Origin: Jaltomata sinuosa
Lineage: Eukaryota; Streptophyta; Magnoliopsida; Solanales; Solanaceae
Direction: 5' to 3'
Length of the DNA stretch: 64,000 nucleotides
Assembly: GCA_003996215.1 (NCBI GenBank)
Contig: QJPP01007526.1
Location: 992,001-1,056,000 of the forward strand
Of the stretch, positions 21,542 through 32,900 are shown piece after piece. How positions within the stretch are numbered: the stretch's first letter is position 1; each line of letters starts with the position of its first letter. The notes under the pieces were generated by a model. It did no database searches. It was not told where the DNA came from and was given only the letters and a program-made list of their open reading frames with translations. A program made the translations under genes and the position numbers.

Positions 21542-21914
21542 TAAACAGTATAGAAAAGGATAAATTAAAGTATAGTCATTTGTAACTGCATCTTTTTTAT
21601 TATAATGTGTTGAATTTTTAGAAATACCAATGTAGCGGGAGACCATTTGGTGTTAAAGTATTCTGATATTCTTCCTTATACTAGTTGTTGGTGTCATTCT
21701 GCAAAGTGAAAACTAATAAATGTACTGCTTTCACCTGGGAACATGACTATTAACTTGTCATTTAGCTTATCAACATGCTCATTTCTGCTTGCTAAGGTAT
21801 CCCGCTCTGTTACATATTTTGCCGGGTTAACGTTGCATTTTCTTGTAGAGATGGCAATATCTCTTTAGTAAGCATTCTTCAGCAATTCCATCACTACTAT
21901 ACTTGACAGTCAAC

Positions 21915-22290
21915 TGTTATGGAAGAAGGATCAAATTGTCTCTTATTGTTGGCTCTTCTCCGTCATCAACACGAAGTAAGAACTCAATAAATGTTGGATC
22001 AGTTATATAATCTTCTTCTGTTCGAAGAAATGATTCATCGAAATAATGAGTCACCATTGATATCAACACCTCTGAGAGGGGAAGATCTGTTTATGATATA
22101 GTTCAAGAAAGAGTCGTCTCATTTCCTTACTTTTTTATAACTCATTCACTTCAAGATATCAACGCCATTGTCATTGTTGCCAAGGGTATCATACCTCTTG
22201 ATCTAACACTGTCCAGCAATGCATAGTATAAGAATGTTTTTCCAGTTCCCCAAGGTCCATCGACAAAGAATAATCCAGCTAATCAATTGA
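21915..22290 (-). pseudogene. Helitron helicase (PIF1-like) remnant
   Basis: On the minus strand, from about 22289 downward, the translation reads LAGLFFVDGPWGTGKTFLYY followed by ALLDSVRSRGMIPLAT, which is the Walker A region of the Helitron PIF1 helicase. Further along, PTFIEFLLRVDDGEEPTIRD matches a later part of the same domain. Intervening sequence is deleted and frames are broken. It is not linked to visible Helitron ends. Confidence 0.8.
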
Positions 22291-22299
22291 AATACTATA

Positions 22300-23689
22300 G
22301 CACCCTACAATCGACTCAATTACTGTGTAATAAATCTGAGTTAGATGTGCAAACTCAAAGTTGGAGTACTTACTTGCCAGTTGAGGCCAAATTTGAGTGT
22401 CAGTTTATATATTATGAGCATCCATACTCATCATAATCATTAATTCTGATATTTCTTATATGTTGCAAGTTGATCTAGGCAAACACCCTAATGACCCTGT
22501 ATTGTGTACCCAAAAATTATTTCCACCTTGTTCATGAATTGCCTGCAAATTCAATATAAATTCAACAAATCCAATAAATAAATAAATAATAATAATAATA
22601 GTAGTAGTAAAGTAAAAGGAAAAAAAGAGCAAAAAAACGACTCCACTAAGCTTAATTTTATAGCATTTTCAATTTCAGAAATAATATCATGAATTTTGAG
22701 AGACCACCAAATATTCCATCCAAATCATTTTATCCAATACCAATTGTGCAAAGTGAATTCCTTAAATCTTCATCTCCTAGGCAAATTTCCATCACCTAGT
22801 AATTGGGAAATCCTCAAGGATCAGTTTGTTAATGTTTTGAAATTAGATAATAATGAATTATCCTCTACTTGTGACGTGCATCTAATATTCCACACATCAC
22901 ACGTTCTGCAGCTCATTTTACTGGATCAAAGTCTTGAGGGCCTAATATTTTTTTTTAAATATTTGTTATATTTTAAATGAATAGCTTAAATATTAGTGCA
23001 TCCTAAATAAATTTTGCAGATTAAATAATTTTACCCCATATTCTAACCTTTTTTTTTGTTTGTTTTTTAATCTGATAAACACAAATCCAATTAAAAATAT
23101 AGTGACTTTTGTAAAAGAAAAGGTCATAACAAGTGTTGGAATTATTTAACTTTTTATGTAATTTAACCAATAAGAGAGTGAGTTGGTTTTCGTTTGTTTC
23201 GTATTCATATATCTTATACATGATTGTAGGAATTCATTGGGTTTGTTTTCATCAAGGTATGTAAGCTTCAATTCTGTTTGATGATCGATCGAATTTTATG
23301 ATTTTTCTCTGTTTCACTTGCATTTTGGGTTTTTGCGTACGTAGTCTTGATTTTAGACACTTGGGTATGATGATTTCATGAAGTTCTTCTGATCCAAATG
23401 TTTTCATCAGAAGATATTATCTTGATCATGAAAGTGGTTCAGAAAAAGAATGTCCCATTACACAAGTCTAGACCATAATCTAACATTTCCTCATATCATT
23501 TTCTGTTTGATTTAAAAATAAAATAATTAAACCGTGATCCATAAATTGTAAAAAAATAAAATAATAAAGGGTCATTTACAGAATAGTTGTCCAAAACGAA
23601 CCAAGGGATGAAAAATTTCTAGTTCAGAAGGGTAAAAAAGGCTCAAAAGGAAAATTCAGAAACTTGAGTCATAGTTGCATTTACAATGA
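22300..23689. other. Intergenic with a duplicated leader-like piece
   Basis: Mostly AT-rich with no gene. At 23256 'tcatcaag gtatgtaagc' followed by 'ttcaattctgtttgatgatc' resembles the leader donor region of copy 4 (23738 on, 'gtcaattctgtttgatgatc'), so an older leader copy lies about 480 bp upstream of the current one. 'aataaataataataataata' near 22580 is a short microsatellite. Confidence 0.4.
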
Positions 23690-23737
23690 CACTCTCAATA
23701 CTGATTATTGAACCAGCATTGGGTTCGTCTCGTAAAG
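23690..23737 (+). promoter_or_regulatory. Putative 5' UTR leader exon of actin copy 4
   Basis: 'cactctcaatactgattatt' through 'cgtaaag' is followed by GTAAGC at 23738, 267 bp before the ATG. It is the counterpart of the leader exons of copies 2 and 6. Confidence 0.5.
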
Positions 23738-24004
23738 GTAAGCGTCAATTCTGTTTGATGATCGATCAAATTTGATTTGTCTATGTTGTTTCATGATAAA
23801 TGATTTGCAGATGCAATTAAAAAAGAATTTGATTGTATTTACGTTCTTGTTGTTTTCTCTGCATTTTGTGAGAAAGGGGAGTCTCATGTGCTAATTAATA
23901 GCTGGTGACTTAAAAAGGAGAATCAGAAATTGACTCTGTATTTCTACCAGCGACGTCTCACCTAAAATTATACTTGCAAAATAAATATTTGATGTCCTTA
24001 GAAG

Positions 24005-25476
24005 ATGGCTGACGAGATGGATATTCAAACACTTGTTATTGACAACGGAACTGGAATGACCAAGGTTAGTTAGAAATAAACTGGTTGCACTTTCAGCTCC
24101 ATACGTGGTGTTAACTACATTTCTCTCAAGTAATGAATAACAATTATTGTTGTTTGTTTCTCTAGGTTGGTTTTGCTGGGGATGATTCTCCAAGGGCTGT
24201 TTTCCCAAGTGTAGTTGGTCGTCCTCGTCATACTGGCGTCCTGGTTGGAATGGGACAAAAAGATTTCTATGTTGGTGATGAAGCTCAGTCTAAAAGAGGT
24301 ATTTTGACTCGGAGTTATCCCATTGCACATGGCTTAGTAAGAAACTGGGATGAGATGGAGAAAATCTGGCATCACACATTTTACAATGAACTCCGTGTTG
24401 CTCCCGAGGAGCATCCCGTTCTTCTGACTGAAATGCCACTTAACCCCAAAGCAAACCGGGAGAAAATGACCGAAATCATGTTTGAGGAATTCAGTGTTCC
24501 AGCGATGTATGTTGCAATCCAGGCTGTTCTCTCACTGTTTGCTAATGCTCGTACAACTGGTAAGAAGCAGATTGGAATGCCAGCATATGTTATTTCTCTA
24601 CTGTCGTAGTCAGTCACACTAATCTTGTTTGTTGTTTCACAACTAGGTATTGTGCTTGATTCTGGTGATGGTGTGACCCACATTGTCCCCATCAATGAGG
24701 GACATGTACTTCCCCATGCTATCTCACGGTTAGTTATTGGTGGTCATGATCTTACAGAGTATCTCGCGAAGTTTCTCACTGAGGGTCTTTATGCATTTAA
24801 TAACTGTTGCGAGAAAGAGATGATTTGTCATATGAAAGAGACGATTGCTTATGTTGCACTGGATTTTGAACAGGAGATTGAGAAGGCAAAAAATAAATCA
24901 TCAGTTGAGAAGCGCTTTGAGCTTCCTGGTGGACAAGTCATGAATATTGGTGCTGAGAGGTTCCGTTTCCCTGAACTCCTCTTCCAGCCATCATTGGTTG
25001 GAATGGAAACGACTGGAATTCATGAAAAAGTCTTCAACTCAATCATGAAAAGTGATATTGATATTAGGAAAGATTTATTTGCAAACATTGTGCTTAGTGG
25101 TGGCTCAACTATGATCCCTGGCATAGCAGAACGTATGAGCAAGGAAATCACTGCTCTTGCTCCAAGAAGCACGAAGATCGAGGTGATTGCACCACCTGAG
25201 AGGAAGTACAGCACCTGGATAGGAGGATCAATTCTCGCTTCCCTTAGTACTTTCCAAAAAGTTAGTTTCTCTTTGGTTTATTTTACTGATCATTCATTCA
25301 ATTGACTACATCTCATTCTCAAAGAAATAAATTGTTCAGTTGTGAATGTCCTTTTGAATAAAATTTCTTTAAGATCAAGTATTCAACACTAACTTCTTCT
25401 TGGTGTGTAGATGTGGATAGTGAAGGCCGAGTATGATGAGTCGGGTCCAGCAATTGTCCACAGGAAGTGCTTCTAA
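24005..25476 (+). CDS. Divergent actin, copy 4 (open frame, ATP-site residues kept)
   Basis: Exons are 24005-24064, 24166-24559, 24647-25260 and 25411-25476, giving 377 residues with GT/AG borders. Both phosphate loops are normal (DNGTGMTK, DSGDGVTH), the catalytic Gln is present (VAIQAVLS) and His73 is kept (YPIAHG). Departures are elsewhere: VLVGMGQKDFYVG in the D-loop, PINEG for the usual PIYEG, and RFRFPELL for RFRCPEVL. Of the diverged copies this is the best candidate for a working actin. Its C-terminus [20 protein letters not shown] is the same type as copies 2 and 6. Confidence 0.87.
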
Positions 25477-25835
25477 GAGTCGTTTGATAACTTAAATCCT
25501 ATCTAGTTCCAGTAAATGAATGCCATTTCAATCAGAGAGATGTTTCTTTTTTGAAGGGATACCTAATCTTGTTAGCTGTATGATATTTTACTTTTTAGCT
25601 GCTCTGTATCAATATGCTGAATTAACTTTGAAAATTGTAGCTCGTCTGCGACTAAAGTCCGTTCAGCTGTCTGTTTGCAAGAGTAGATTTTTTTCATTGT
25701 AGCTGATATGAAAGAATGCTATTATGGTCTGTAAGTAACTATGTGCAAAGCTCTTTCCAGTTTTCCTCAAGAATCATTTAGCCAATAACGGATACCAGGG
25801 AGGACTCAGTTAGAGCCCGGCCTATGTGTTGACAA
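25477..25835. other. 3' flank of copy 4, no gene seen
   Basis: Likely 3' UTR and downstream sequence; the block after the stop resembles that of copies 2, 6 and 7. Confidence 0.4.
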
Positions 25836-26012
25836 GCGGATTTTGGATTTGAATATTTGTTGGTCTCGAGTTCAGAATTCTACTACTACTACTCCATTCA
25901 ATATTTTGGGTTTGAAATCTATTATTGGATTTATTTAGTGAAATTGTTGCCCTTATGCATGGTCTGAGCCAAAGTTACTACGGATGAACTCAAAACTTAT
26001 GCACTAGAGCTG
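25836..26012. repeat. Dispersed repeat, inverted partner at 27405-27575
   Basis: 'cggattttggatttgaatat' here is complementary to 'atattcaaatccaaaatccg' near 27558, and the two segments stay related over about 170 bp in opposite orientation, with about 1.4 kb between them. Confidence 0.7.
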
Positions 26013-26194
26013 CCTCTGTGTCTTCGACTTCTGTGCGATTCAGAACCATTTTCAGTGCGAAACAAATTTTAAATCGTCTTATTCTAATGTTCGATTTTTT
26101 TATTTACAAGATAACATGTCACAAGAATAACATGGAACATATAAGTTAAACAAGTATTAAAAGATCTTCATTTTCTTAAGACTTGAAGTTTATC

Positions 26195-26450
26195 TAGAAA
26201 TTATGTGCAAACCACAGTTGGTCAATCAATTTTTTGAGATTTGAACTTTTTAGTTTTATCCGTGTGTTTGAACATAAAATCTTTGATTTTTTCGAAATAA
26301 AATTTACATATTTGGAAACTACGTAAAAAGAAATAGTACTATAACTCTTAATAATTAATAATTTAAAATATTTAAAAAACATAAAAAAATTACGTCAAAA
26401 AACAACTCATTTGACTCGAAATCCAAACATCATCACATAAATTGGGATGA
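26195..26450. mobile_element. Degenerate MITE, relative at 33297-33545
   Basis: Shares with 33297-33545 the order 'gtgtttgaacat', 'tttacatatttggaaactac', 'gtaaaaag', 'tttgactcgaaat'. The 33-kb copy ends 'ggatggagggagta', the typical Stowaway-like end; here the ends are eroded. Confidence 0.55.
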
Positions 26451-26539
26451 AGAGAGCATGTTTTTGTACAATAACCAACATAAATATGATTATTGAATTA
26501 GTTTATGACTAACTAAATCAGTTAAATAATAAGTGAATA

Positions 26540-26815
26540 GGTTAAACCTCATTTAAGCTATCACCATTTTGCGAATTTCATACCTAAACTATTGAGTGTT
26601 CCTATTACCTCTAAACTATAACCCCTCTAGGCTAAAAAAATAATCCGATTAAATATGAGATAAAAATTTGGGACAACTTGCTGAGAGGTGCGTGAGAGAT
26701 GAAAAAAGTCTTAAAATTGAGTTCATAGTAGTTTAAGAGTATTCTTTGAAAACCTAATAGTTAAGATATGAAATTCACAAAACGTTGATAGTTTAGGGTG
26801 GATTTTTAACTTATC
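26540..26815. mobile_element. MITE with long imperfect inverted repeats
   Basis: The left part ('ctatcaccattttgcgaat', 'catacctaaactatt') is complemented on the right ('aatagttaagatatgaaatt', 'cacaaaacgttgatag'). Relatives occur at 13950-14060, 33630-34110 and 47375-47730. Confidence 0.6.
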
Positions 26816-27404
26816 CATTCAAATTTTTTCCACGTGTACTATCACTTGGAATTCTTTGGAGAAGCTTTTAAAGTGTGATATTCTCGTAACATGTCATATT
26901 TCAGTAGGGGGTATTTTATTATCAGTCCATTATAGTTCAAAAAATTTCTAGGAAAACACTTAATAATTTAGATATCAAACTCACAAAATAATGATAGTTT
27001 AGACTTTCTTAAAGGAAAAATTATGTGATTTAGCTGATTCAATCATCTAATTACCTTTTATAGTGTCAGTTTCAAATATATTACATAATATAGGGACATA
27101 TTGGTTTTTCTAGCAAATATACATTTCAATACCCATATCCCCTTATTTCAAGCCTAGGATTATGCCCGATATCTAAATCCTAACAATATCTATAAAATTT
27201 CTAATTAAAAGTCTGTCTGGCCAAGGGATTGGGAAGACAAAAGTGGTTTTTTTATATTAAAAAAATTATTTTTTTGGAAAATAGTTAAGGTGTTTGCCAA
27301 CTGGTAAAACTGCTTTTAAATAGAAGTAAAAACAGTTTTTCTACGATTGAAAAGAAGTTAAAATTTTTTGCTTCTTAAAAGAGCAGAAGCGGAAGGACAC
27401 AGTA

Positions 27405-27575
27405 GCGGATCTAGTGCATAATTTATGGGTTGATCTACAGTAACTTTCGCTCTGACCATGGATAAGGGCAAAAATTTCACTAAACAAATCAAATAATAGA
27501 TTTCGAACTCAATAGACCGAATGAATTGTAATAGAATTCTGAACTAGGGCCACAATATTCAAATCCAAAATCCGT
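27405..27575. repeat. Dispersed repeat, inverted partner of 25836-26012
   Basis: Same family as the segment at 25836, opposite orientation. Confidence 0.65.
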
Positions 27576-27579
27576 TTTT

Positions 27580-28250
27580 CAACAGGTCAAGTTAAAAATA
27601 GCCCTAAAATGGGTTGGTCTTGATATTTTGTCCTCCGTACGAAAAGTCTTACAAAAATGATCTTCATAAGGGGTGGTCTTGATTTTTTGGTCCCACTTAA
27701 AAGAAATCGCATAAGACTGACGTTCTAACTTTTGTCCATAAGATAGAAGTTCAAGATATTTCAAGACAGTAAATCTGTGCAATTGATCAGAAGTTCTGCC
27801 AAAAGTTAGAATTACTTAGATATGTTGCCCATTGGACATAGTGAAGTTATAGAATACCCCATAAGTTAGACTTAGTGAAATAGTATAAATTATTGCCCAT
27901 GAGGCATAATGTTATTCTTTTAAATCCTATGATTTACGTTTTGCCTCTAAGGCAAAAGTTATAAAATACGACATAAGTTAAATTTAGTGAAAAAGTGTAA
28001 TTTATTGCACATGGGGTACAAGTTAGTTTTTGTAAAGTCATGAGCTAAGTTTTTTCTTTTAAAGTAAGAATTATAGAGTATCTCATAAGTAAAACTTACT
28101 GATACACTGTAAATTGTTGCCTATTAGGTGTAAGTCATTATTTTAACCTCTAAAGAAATTTTTATTAAGTGGGGACAAAAATTCAAGATCCAATATTTGA
28201 GGGACAAAAAGGGACCGGACACTTTAGTGCACACTAGATGTAATTTTCCT
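27580..28250. repeat. Repeat element with internal tandem units of about 120-130 bp
   Basis: A unit containing 'gcccat.gg.cata', 'agaataccccataagtta' and 'ttagtgaaa.agt' recurs near 27825, 27895-27975, and 28010-28100. The outer parts ('ggtcttgatattttgtcc' and 'gggacaaaaattcaaga') are roughly complementary, suggesting a foldback transposon. No coding sequence. Confidence 0.5.
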
Positions 28251-28274
28251 GGTCAACACATCTCTAAATCCTAA

Positions 28275-28696
28275 GGGGTCGTTTGGTAGCTGGATAAGAA
28301 CAAAGTTATCCTTGTATTAAATTATGTATAACTTATACGATATTTGGTAGATGGATAAGAAACAAGTTATTCAGGTATAAATTAGTACGACGTTTGGTAG
28401 ATGGATAAGAAATAAGTTATTCAGGTATACAATTAATACGATGTTTGGTTTGTAATTTTAAAATCCGCATAACTAATACATGTATACGTTATAAGGAAAT
28501 TTGTGTATTATTTATGCAGAGTAGAAGATGAAATAATTAATACTGGTATAACTAATACATTTATAAGTAATACCCGCATAACTAATACCCGCATAACTAA
28601 TACCTGCATAACTAATACCCGCATAATTAGTACCTGCATAACTAATACCCAGATTACTAATACCTGCATAACTCTAACCAGCTACCAAACGACCCC
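28275..28696. mobile_element. Tourist-like MITE (PIF/Harbinger) with internal minisatellite
   Basis: Ends are 'ggggtcgtttggtagctg' and its complement 'cagctaccaaacgacccc', flanked by TAA on both sides (28272-28274 and 28697-28699), the target duplication of PIF/Harbinger elements. Inside, 28548-28670 holds about eight copies of a 15-base unit of the form TAATACCYGCATAAC. Confidence 0.8.
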
Positions 28697-28699
28697 TAA

Positions 28700-28904
28700 G
28701 GGGTTGTTTGGTGTGAGGTATAATATATAATAGTCCCGCGATAAAATGTAGGATTATTTTATCCTACGTTTGGTTGGAGGTATTAGTTAGTCTCGGGATT
28801 ATTTATCCCACCATTTATACTATAGTTATGGAATAAGTTATCCCATGGTGGAATAACTAATCCCGAAATTAATTATCCCGATTAACTTGTTCCTGAACGA
28901 CCCC
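28700..28904. mobile_element. Second Tourist-like MITE, directly adjoining the first
   Basis: Ends 'ggggttgtttggtgtga' and 'gttcctgaacgacccc' with TAA flanks at 28697-28699 and 28905-28907. The left TAA is shared with the neighbouring element. The interior ('tcccgcgataaaatgtagg', 'ttatcccatggtggaata') differs from the first element. Confidence 0.75.
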
Positions 28905-29024
28905 TAACAATGTCTAAAAAAATTTCAATTAAAATTGAGAAAACGAAAAAGCTAAAAGATGAAGCCAGGGAAAATCAATGTGAAATCTTTACCTCTTTGA
29001 TACAAAATCAGTTTTATTTGCACT

Positions 29025-29069
29025 CTCAGTACTGCTTACTGGATTAGCATTGGATTCATCTCCATAAAG
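29025..29069 (+). promoter_or_regulatory. Putative leader exon of actin copy 5, donor weakened
   Basis: 'tgcttactggattagcattg' through 'tccataaag' matches the other leader exons, but the following donor reads GTTAAAG in place of GTAAGC. Confidence 0.45.
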
Positions 29070-29360
29070 GTTAAAGAAAACTTTTAGTATATCAGTTCTT
29101 GAATCCCCATGTTAGAATTTCTGGCTCTGTCACCGCTTCCAAGTGATTATAAAAGGATTATTGATCAATTCATTGGCTTCTAGGGATGTTGAGTCTCACA
29201 TCAGCTGTGGGAAGGGAAATTTGACTCCTTATATGATCTTGGAAAATTCTCGCATCTTGAACTAGCTTTTGAGTTGAGTTAGTCCAAACATCAATTTTGT
29301 ATTACCATATATAGCACTTTTCGTGTTCGTCATGCTTCCTTAAGTTTAGTGATTCTTATA

Positions 29361-29719
29361 GCCTGTTTGGCCAAGCTCAATTTTTGCTAAAAGTGTTTAT
29401 TTTTCTTAAAAGTGCTTATTTTAAAAATTAAGGTGTTTGACCAAGCTTTTGGAAGAAAATAAGTGTTTGTGGGAAGTACTAGAAGCTATTTTCAAGAAGC
29501 TAAAAAAAAGTAGCTTATCTCCAAAAGCACTTTTTTTGAAAAACACTTTTGAGAAAAAAACACTTAGAAGCACTTTTAAAAAGGTTGGCCAAACACTAAT
29601 TGTTGCTCAAAAGTGCTTTTTAAATCTATTGGCCAAACACAAACTATTTTTCATCAAAAGTACTTTTTAAAAAAGCACTTCTCAAAATAAGGTGATTTTA
29701 GAAGCTTGGCCAAACATGC
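29361..29719. mobile_element. MITE inserted in the leader intron region of copy 5
   Basis: Terminal inverted repeats 'gcctgtttggccaagct' and 'agcttggccaaacatgc'. The flanking sequence 'agtttagtgattcttat' and 'ttatactggcatt' is continuous in copy 2 (near 14850-14870), which therefore shows the empty site. The right half has multiple AAGTGCTT-type subrepeats. The TIR is hAT-like, but I could not define the target duplication. Confidence 0.7.
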
Positions 29720-29899
29720 TATTATACTGGCATTCGATATGAATGTGAGTTTTCGTTGGTTCTGGAGTATTTTTGCAGCTATCTTGAATCACAGGGAAAG
29801 GTGCACTGGTATATCTCGGTCTAGAGTGGGTACATGTTATTTTAGAAATACTAGTAGCTAATTTCCAACATTTTGCTCTTTCTTTGATGTACTAACAAG

Positions 29900-31362
29900 T
29901 TGGCGGATGGGATGGATATTCTTCAAACACTTGTTATTGACAACGGAACTGAAATGACCAAGGTTAGTTAGCAATTTCAGCTCCATGCGTGGTGTTAACT
30001 GTATATATTGCTCCCTAGTAACTGCATTGTTTAATTTGTTTCCTTAGGCTGGCTTTTCTGGGATGATGCTCCAAGGGCTGTTTTCCCAAGTATAGTTGGT
30101 CGTCGTCGTAATGCTGGCTTCATGGTTGGAATGGGACAAAAAGATGCCTATGTTGGTGATGCAGCTCGGTCTAAAAGAGGTATTTTGACTCTGAAATACC
30201 CCATTGAAGATGGTATTATAAGAAACTGGGATGATATGGAGAAAATGTGGCATCATACGTTTTACAATGAGCTCGGCGTTGCTCCTGAGGAGCATCCTGT
30301 TCTTCTGACTGAGGCACCATTTAACCCCAAGGCAAACCGAGAGAAAATGACTGAAGTCATGTTTGAGACATTCAATGTGCCAACCATGTATGTTGCAATC
30401 CATGCTGTTCTTTCTCTGTTTGCTAGTGGTTGTGTAACTGGTAAGCAGATAAGGATATGCTGGTTCTCTACTGTTTTGATCAGTCACTAATTTATTTGTT
30501 TGTTCTCCGACAAGGTATAGTGATTGATTCTGGTACTAGTGTGAGCCACACTGTCCCAATCTATGTGGGACATGCACTTTGCCATGCTATCTCGAGGTTA
30601 AATCTTGCTGGTTATGATCTTACAAATTATCTCATGAATCAGATAAAGAGTCGTTATACATTTCGCACTGCCGCTGTATCAGAAATTATTCGTCATATGA
30701 AGGAGACGATTGCTTATGTTGCACTGGATTTTCAACAGGAGATTGAGATGGTAAAAAAAAGTTCTTCAGTTGAGAGGAGCTATGAGCTTCCAGATGGACA
30801 AATCATGAATGTTGGTGCTGAGAGGTTCCATTGCCCTGAAGTCCTCTTCCAACCACCATTGATTGGAATGGAAACGACAGGAATTCACGTAAACACCTAC
30901 AACTCAATCATGAGATGTGATGCGGATATTAGGAAAGATTTATTTGCAAACATTGTGCTTAGTGGTGGCTTAACTATGTTTCCTGGCATAGCAGAACGTA
31001 TGAGCAAGGAAATCACCGCTCTTGCTCCAAGCAGCACGAAGATCGAGGTGGTTGCACCATCTGAGAGGAATTACAGCACCTGGATAGGAGGATCAATTCT
31101 AGCTTCCCTCAATCCTTTCAAAAAAGTTAGTTTCTCTTTGCTTTACTTGACTGATCAATAAATCAATCGATTAAGTCTTTTAAGTCTCAAATAATTTATT
31201 ATAACTATGATTGTCTTCTTGTCAACTCTTTTAAGCTCAAGGGAGCTAATTAGTTGCTAATATTTACGTGCTTTGCAGATGTGTATAACAAATAGGGAGT
31301 ATGATGAATTTGGTCCCTCAATTGTCCACAGGAAGTGTTTCCAAAACTTGGTGAGAACTTAA
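29900..31362 (+). pseudogene. Actin copy 5 (start lost, frameshift, stop lost)
   Basis: Exons correspond to 29900-29962, 30048-30440, 30515-31125 and 31279-31362. The initiator codon is TTG (the next in-frame ATG is codon 5 at 29912). One G is missing from the GGGGATGAT run near 30060, shifting the frame. The stop TAA after KCF is CAA, extending the reading by seven codons to 31362. Other features are actin-like but diverged: Gly15 to Glu (DNGTEMTK), His73 to Asp (YPIEDG), Gln137 to His (VAIHAVLS), DSGTSVSH in the second loop. Outside these lesions the exons remain open, so inactivation appears fairly recent. Confidence 0.9.
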
Positions 31363-31909
31363 AATCCTCTGTAGTTGAATCCCTTCAAATGAATGCTTCA
31401 TTTAAGTAACAGCGATCGACCTGTTTTTTTTTTTTGAAGTGATGCTCAATCCCATGAGCAGTCTGTTGCTATTCTTGCTTGGCGGGCTTTGTCCTTTTCT
31501 TTGTAATTTAGCTAGTAAGCAGGAAACTGGTGGATCGTCCGTGACTTGTGTTTTTGTTCTATATTGCATTGGGTTGAGAACAGTTGGTTATATAAGCAGA
31601 CTTTTCGGTAGTAAGGAATGTGAATTAGCTTTCCTTAATGTACAAGTTTATCAAGAAAATTCTGTCCCACTTTTCTTTGGAGAAAGGCAGTCCACCTAAT
31701 TATCAACTGCACCATTACTATACAATTATCAAGCTCTCTTTCTAGTTGAGTGTTTGACATGTATTATTATTTTTTTCATTACTTTTCCCTTTTTGTCTGT
31801 TTTAACCTAATTCAATTTTTTGTTTCAATAACTTGTTTAAAATCCAAAATGAGAAGACATGGAGAAAGAGGACATAATTTATGTCTTACCTCTCCTTTTA
31901 CACATCAAG
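31363..31909. other. 3' flank of copy 5
   Basis: 'gatgctcaatcccatgagca' near 31441 corresponds to 'aatacccaatcctatgagca' after copies 9 and 11, showing shared 3' sequence. The 86-codon open frame here has no recognisable features. Confidence 0.4.
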
Positions 31910-32345
31910 TTAGTTAGGCATCCCTAACTTTGCCTTAATCAAAAAAATATCAGTAGCACAAGCAGGCCTATCTATGTTATGTAGTCCCAAAATTACATTT
32001 GACTCTAGTCTAGTAAACAAACTACTGGATATATATACATATTTGTTGTTTTTCGCCAAAGCATCAACCACACCATTGCCTTCCCGAAACACCTGACGCA
32101 ATTCAGCATCAGGAAGATCAGCTAAAATGTTGAATCTTTACTTGGTGATTTTGTATACCAGCATCAACCACATCATTGCCTTCCCATGGGACTATGCTTT
32201 TCGGTCAGCATATTAGCAACAAGCATAGAGCCAAGTCTAGCAACCTTATGGGCTGCAGTAACTTGTCAATGCATTGATGAAGACACTCTTATCTTTGATA
32301 ATGACAATTCGCCAGCCACTTGGTCCAAAATCCTATAACAGATTT
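31910..32345 (-). pseudogene. LINE RNase H domain remnant
   Basis: On the minus strand from about 32101 the translation VFREGNGVVDALAKNNK matches the end of the RNase H-like domain (RVT_3) of plant LINEs, where REGN..ADALAK is typical. Sequence upstream to 32345 may be more of the same but is broken. A nearby direct repeat ('ttgccttcccg' and 'ttgccttccca', 32078 and 32177) marks a small duplication. Confidence 0.65.
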
Positions 32346-32394
32346 GATTAGCTAGAATAAGTTATTGCCCTACTATTCTTGGCATATTTGACTA

Positions 32395-32490
32395 CAATAA
32401 CATACCCACAAGTAGGGTCTGAGGATGGTAAAATCCCACAAGTGGGGTCTGCGGAGGGTAGGCAGACCTTACCCCTACTAACCATTTCAA
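32395..32490 (-). mobile_element. SINE fragment of the TS type, minus strand
   Basis: 'cccacaagtggggtctgcgg' and 'gcagaccttacccctac' are the complement of the TS 3' region. Part of it is repeated just upstream ('cccacaagtagggtctgagg'). Confidence 0.7.
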
Positions 32491-32599
32491 TAACAAAAAG
32501 ATCCCATCTTTTTCTTTCATAGCTTGGCCAAAGCTGTGAAATTTGATCATATTGTAAAACAAGGAAGAGGGATGAAGATCGAGGTAGTTTCCTGGCATT

Positions 32600-32900
32600 T
32601 TGTAAAACAAGCTCAACTAAGTTTCCTGGCATAGCAGAACGTATGAGCAAGGAAATCACAGATCTTGCTCCAAGAAGCAAGAAGATCGAGGTGGTTTCAC
32701 CGTTTGAGAGGAAGTACAACGTCTGGATATATAGGAGGATCAATTCTAGCTTCCGTCAGTACTTTCGAAAAAGTTAGTTTCTCTTTGCTTTATTTGATTG
32801 ATCAATAAATCAACATAACAAGTAAGTCTCGAATGTTTGGTTCTAACGTCTTCTTGTTAACTATATTGATGAGTGGTTATGTAATTCTACTTGGTTTTGG
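32600..32900 (+). pseudogene. Actin fragment: end of exon 3 and start of intron 3
   Basis: From 'gctcaactaagtttcctggc' the sequence follows actin exon 3 to its 3' splice donor at about 32772 ('gaaaaagttagt'), then intron 3 into 32870. A four-base insertion in 'ggatatataggagg' breaks the frame. No exon 4 is found. It lies about 1.3 kb after copy 5. Confidence 0.85.

Noticed and set aside
28548..28670. Regular short repeats that could be mistaken for a CRISPR array
   Set aside because: The genome is plant, units are contiguous without unique spacers, and they lie within a MITE.
32597..32780. Candidate full additional actin gene after copy 5
   Set aside because: Only the end of exon 3 and part of intron 3 are present, with a four-base insertion; no exons 1, 2 or 4.
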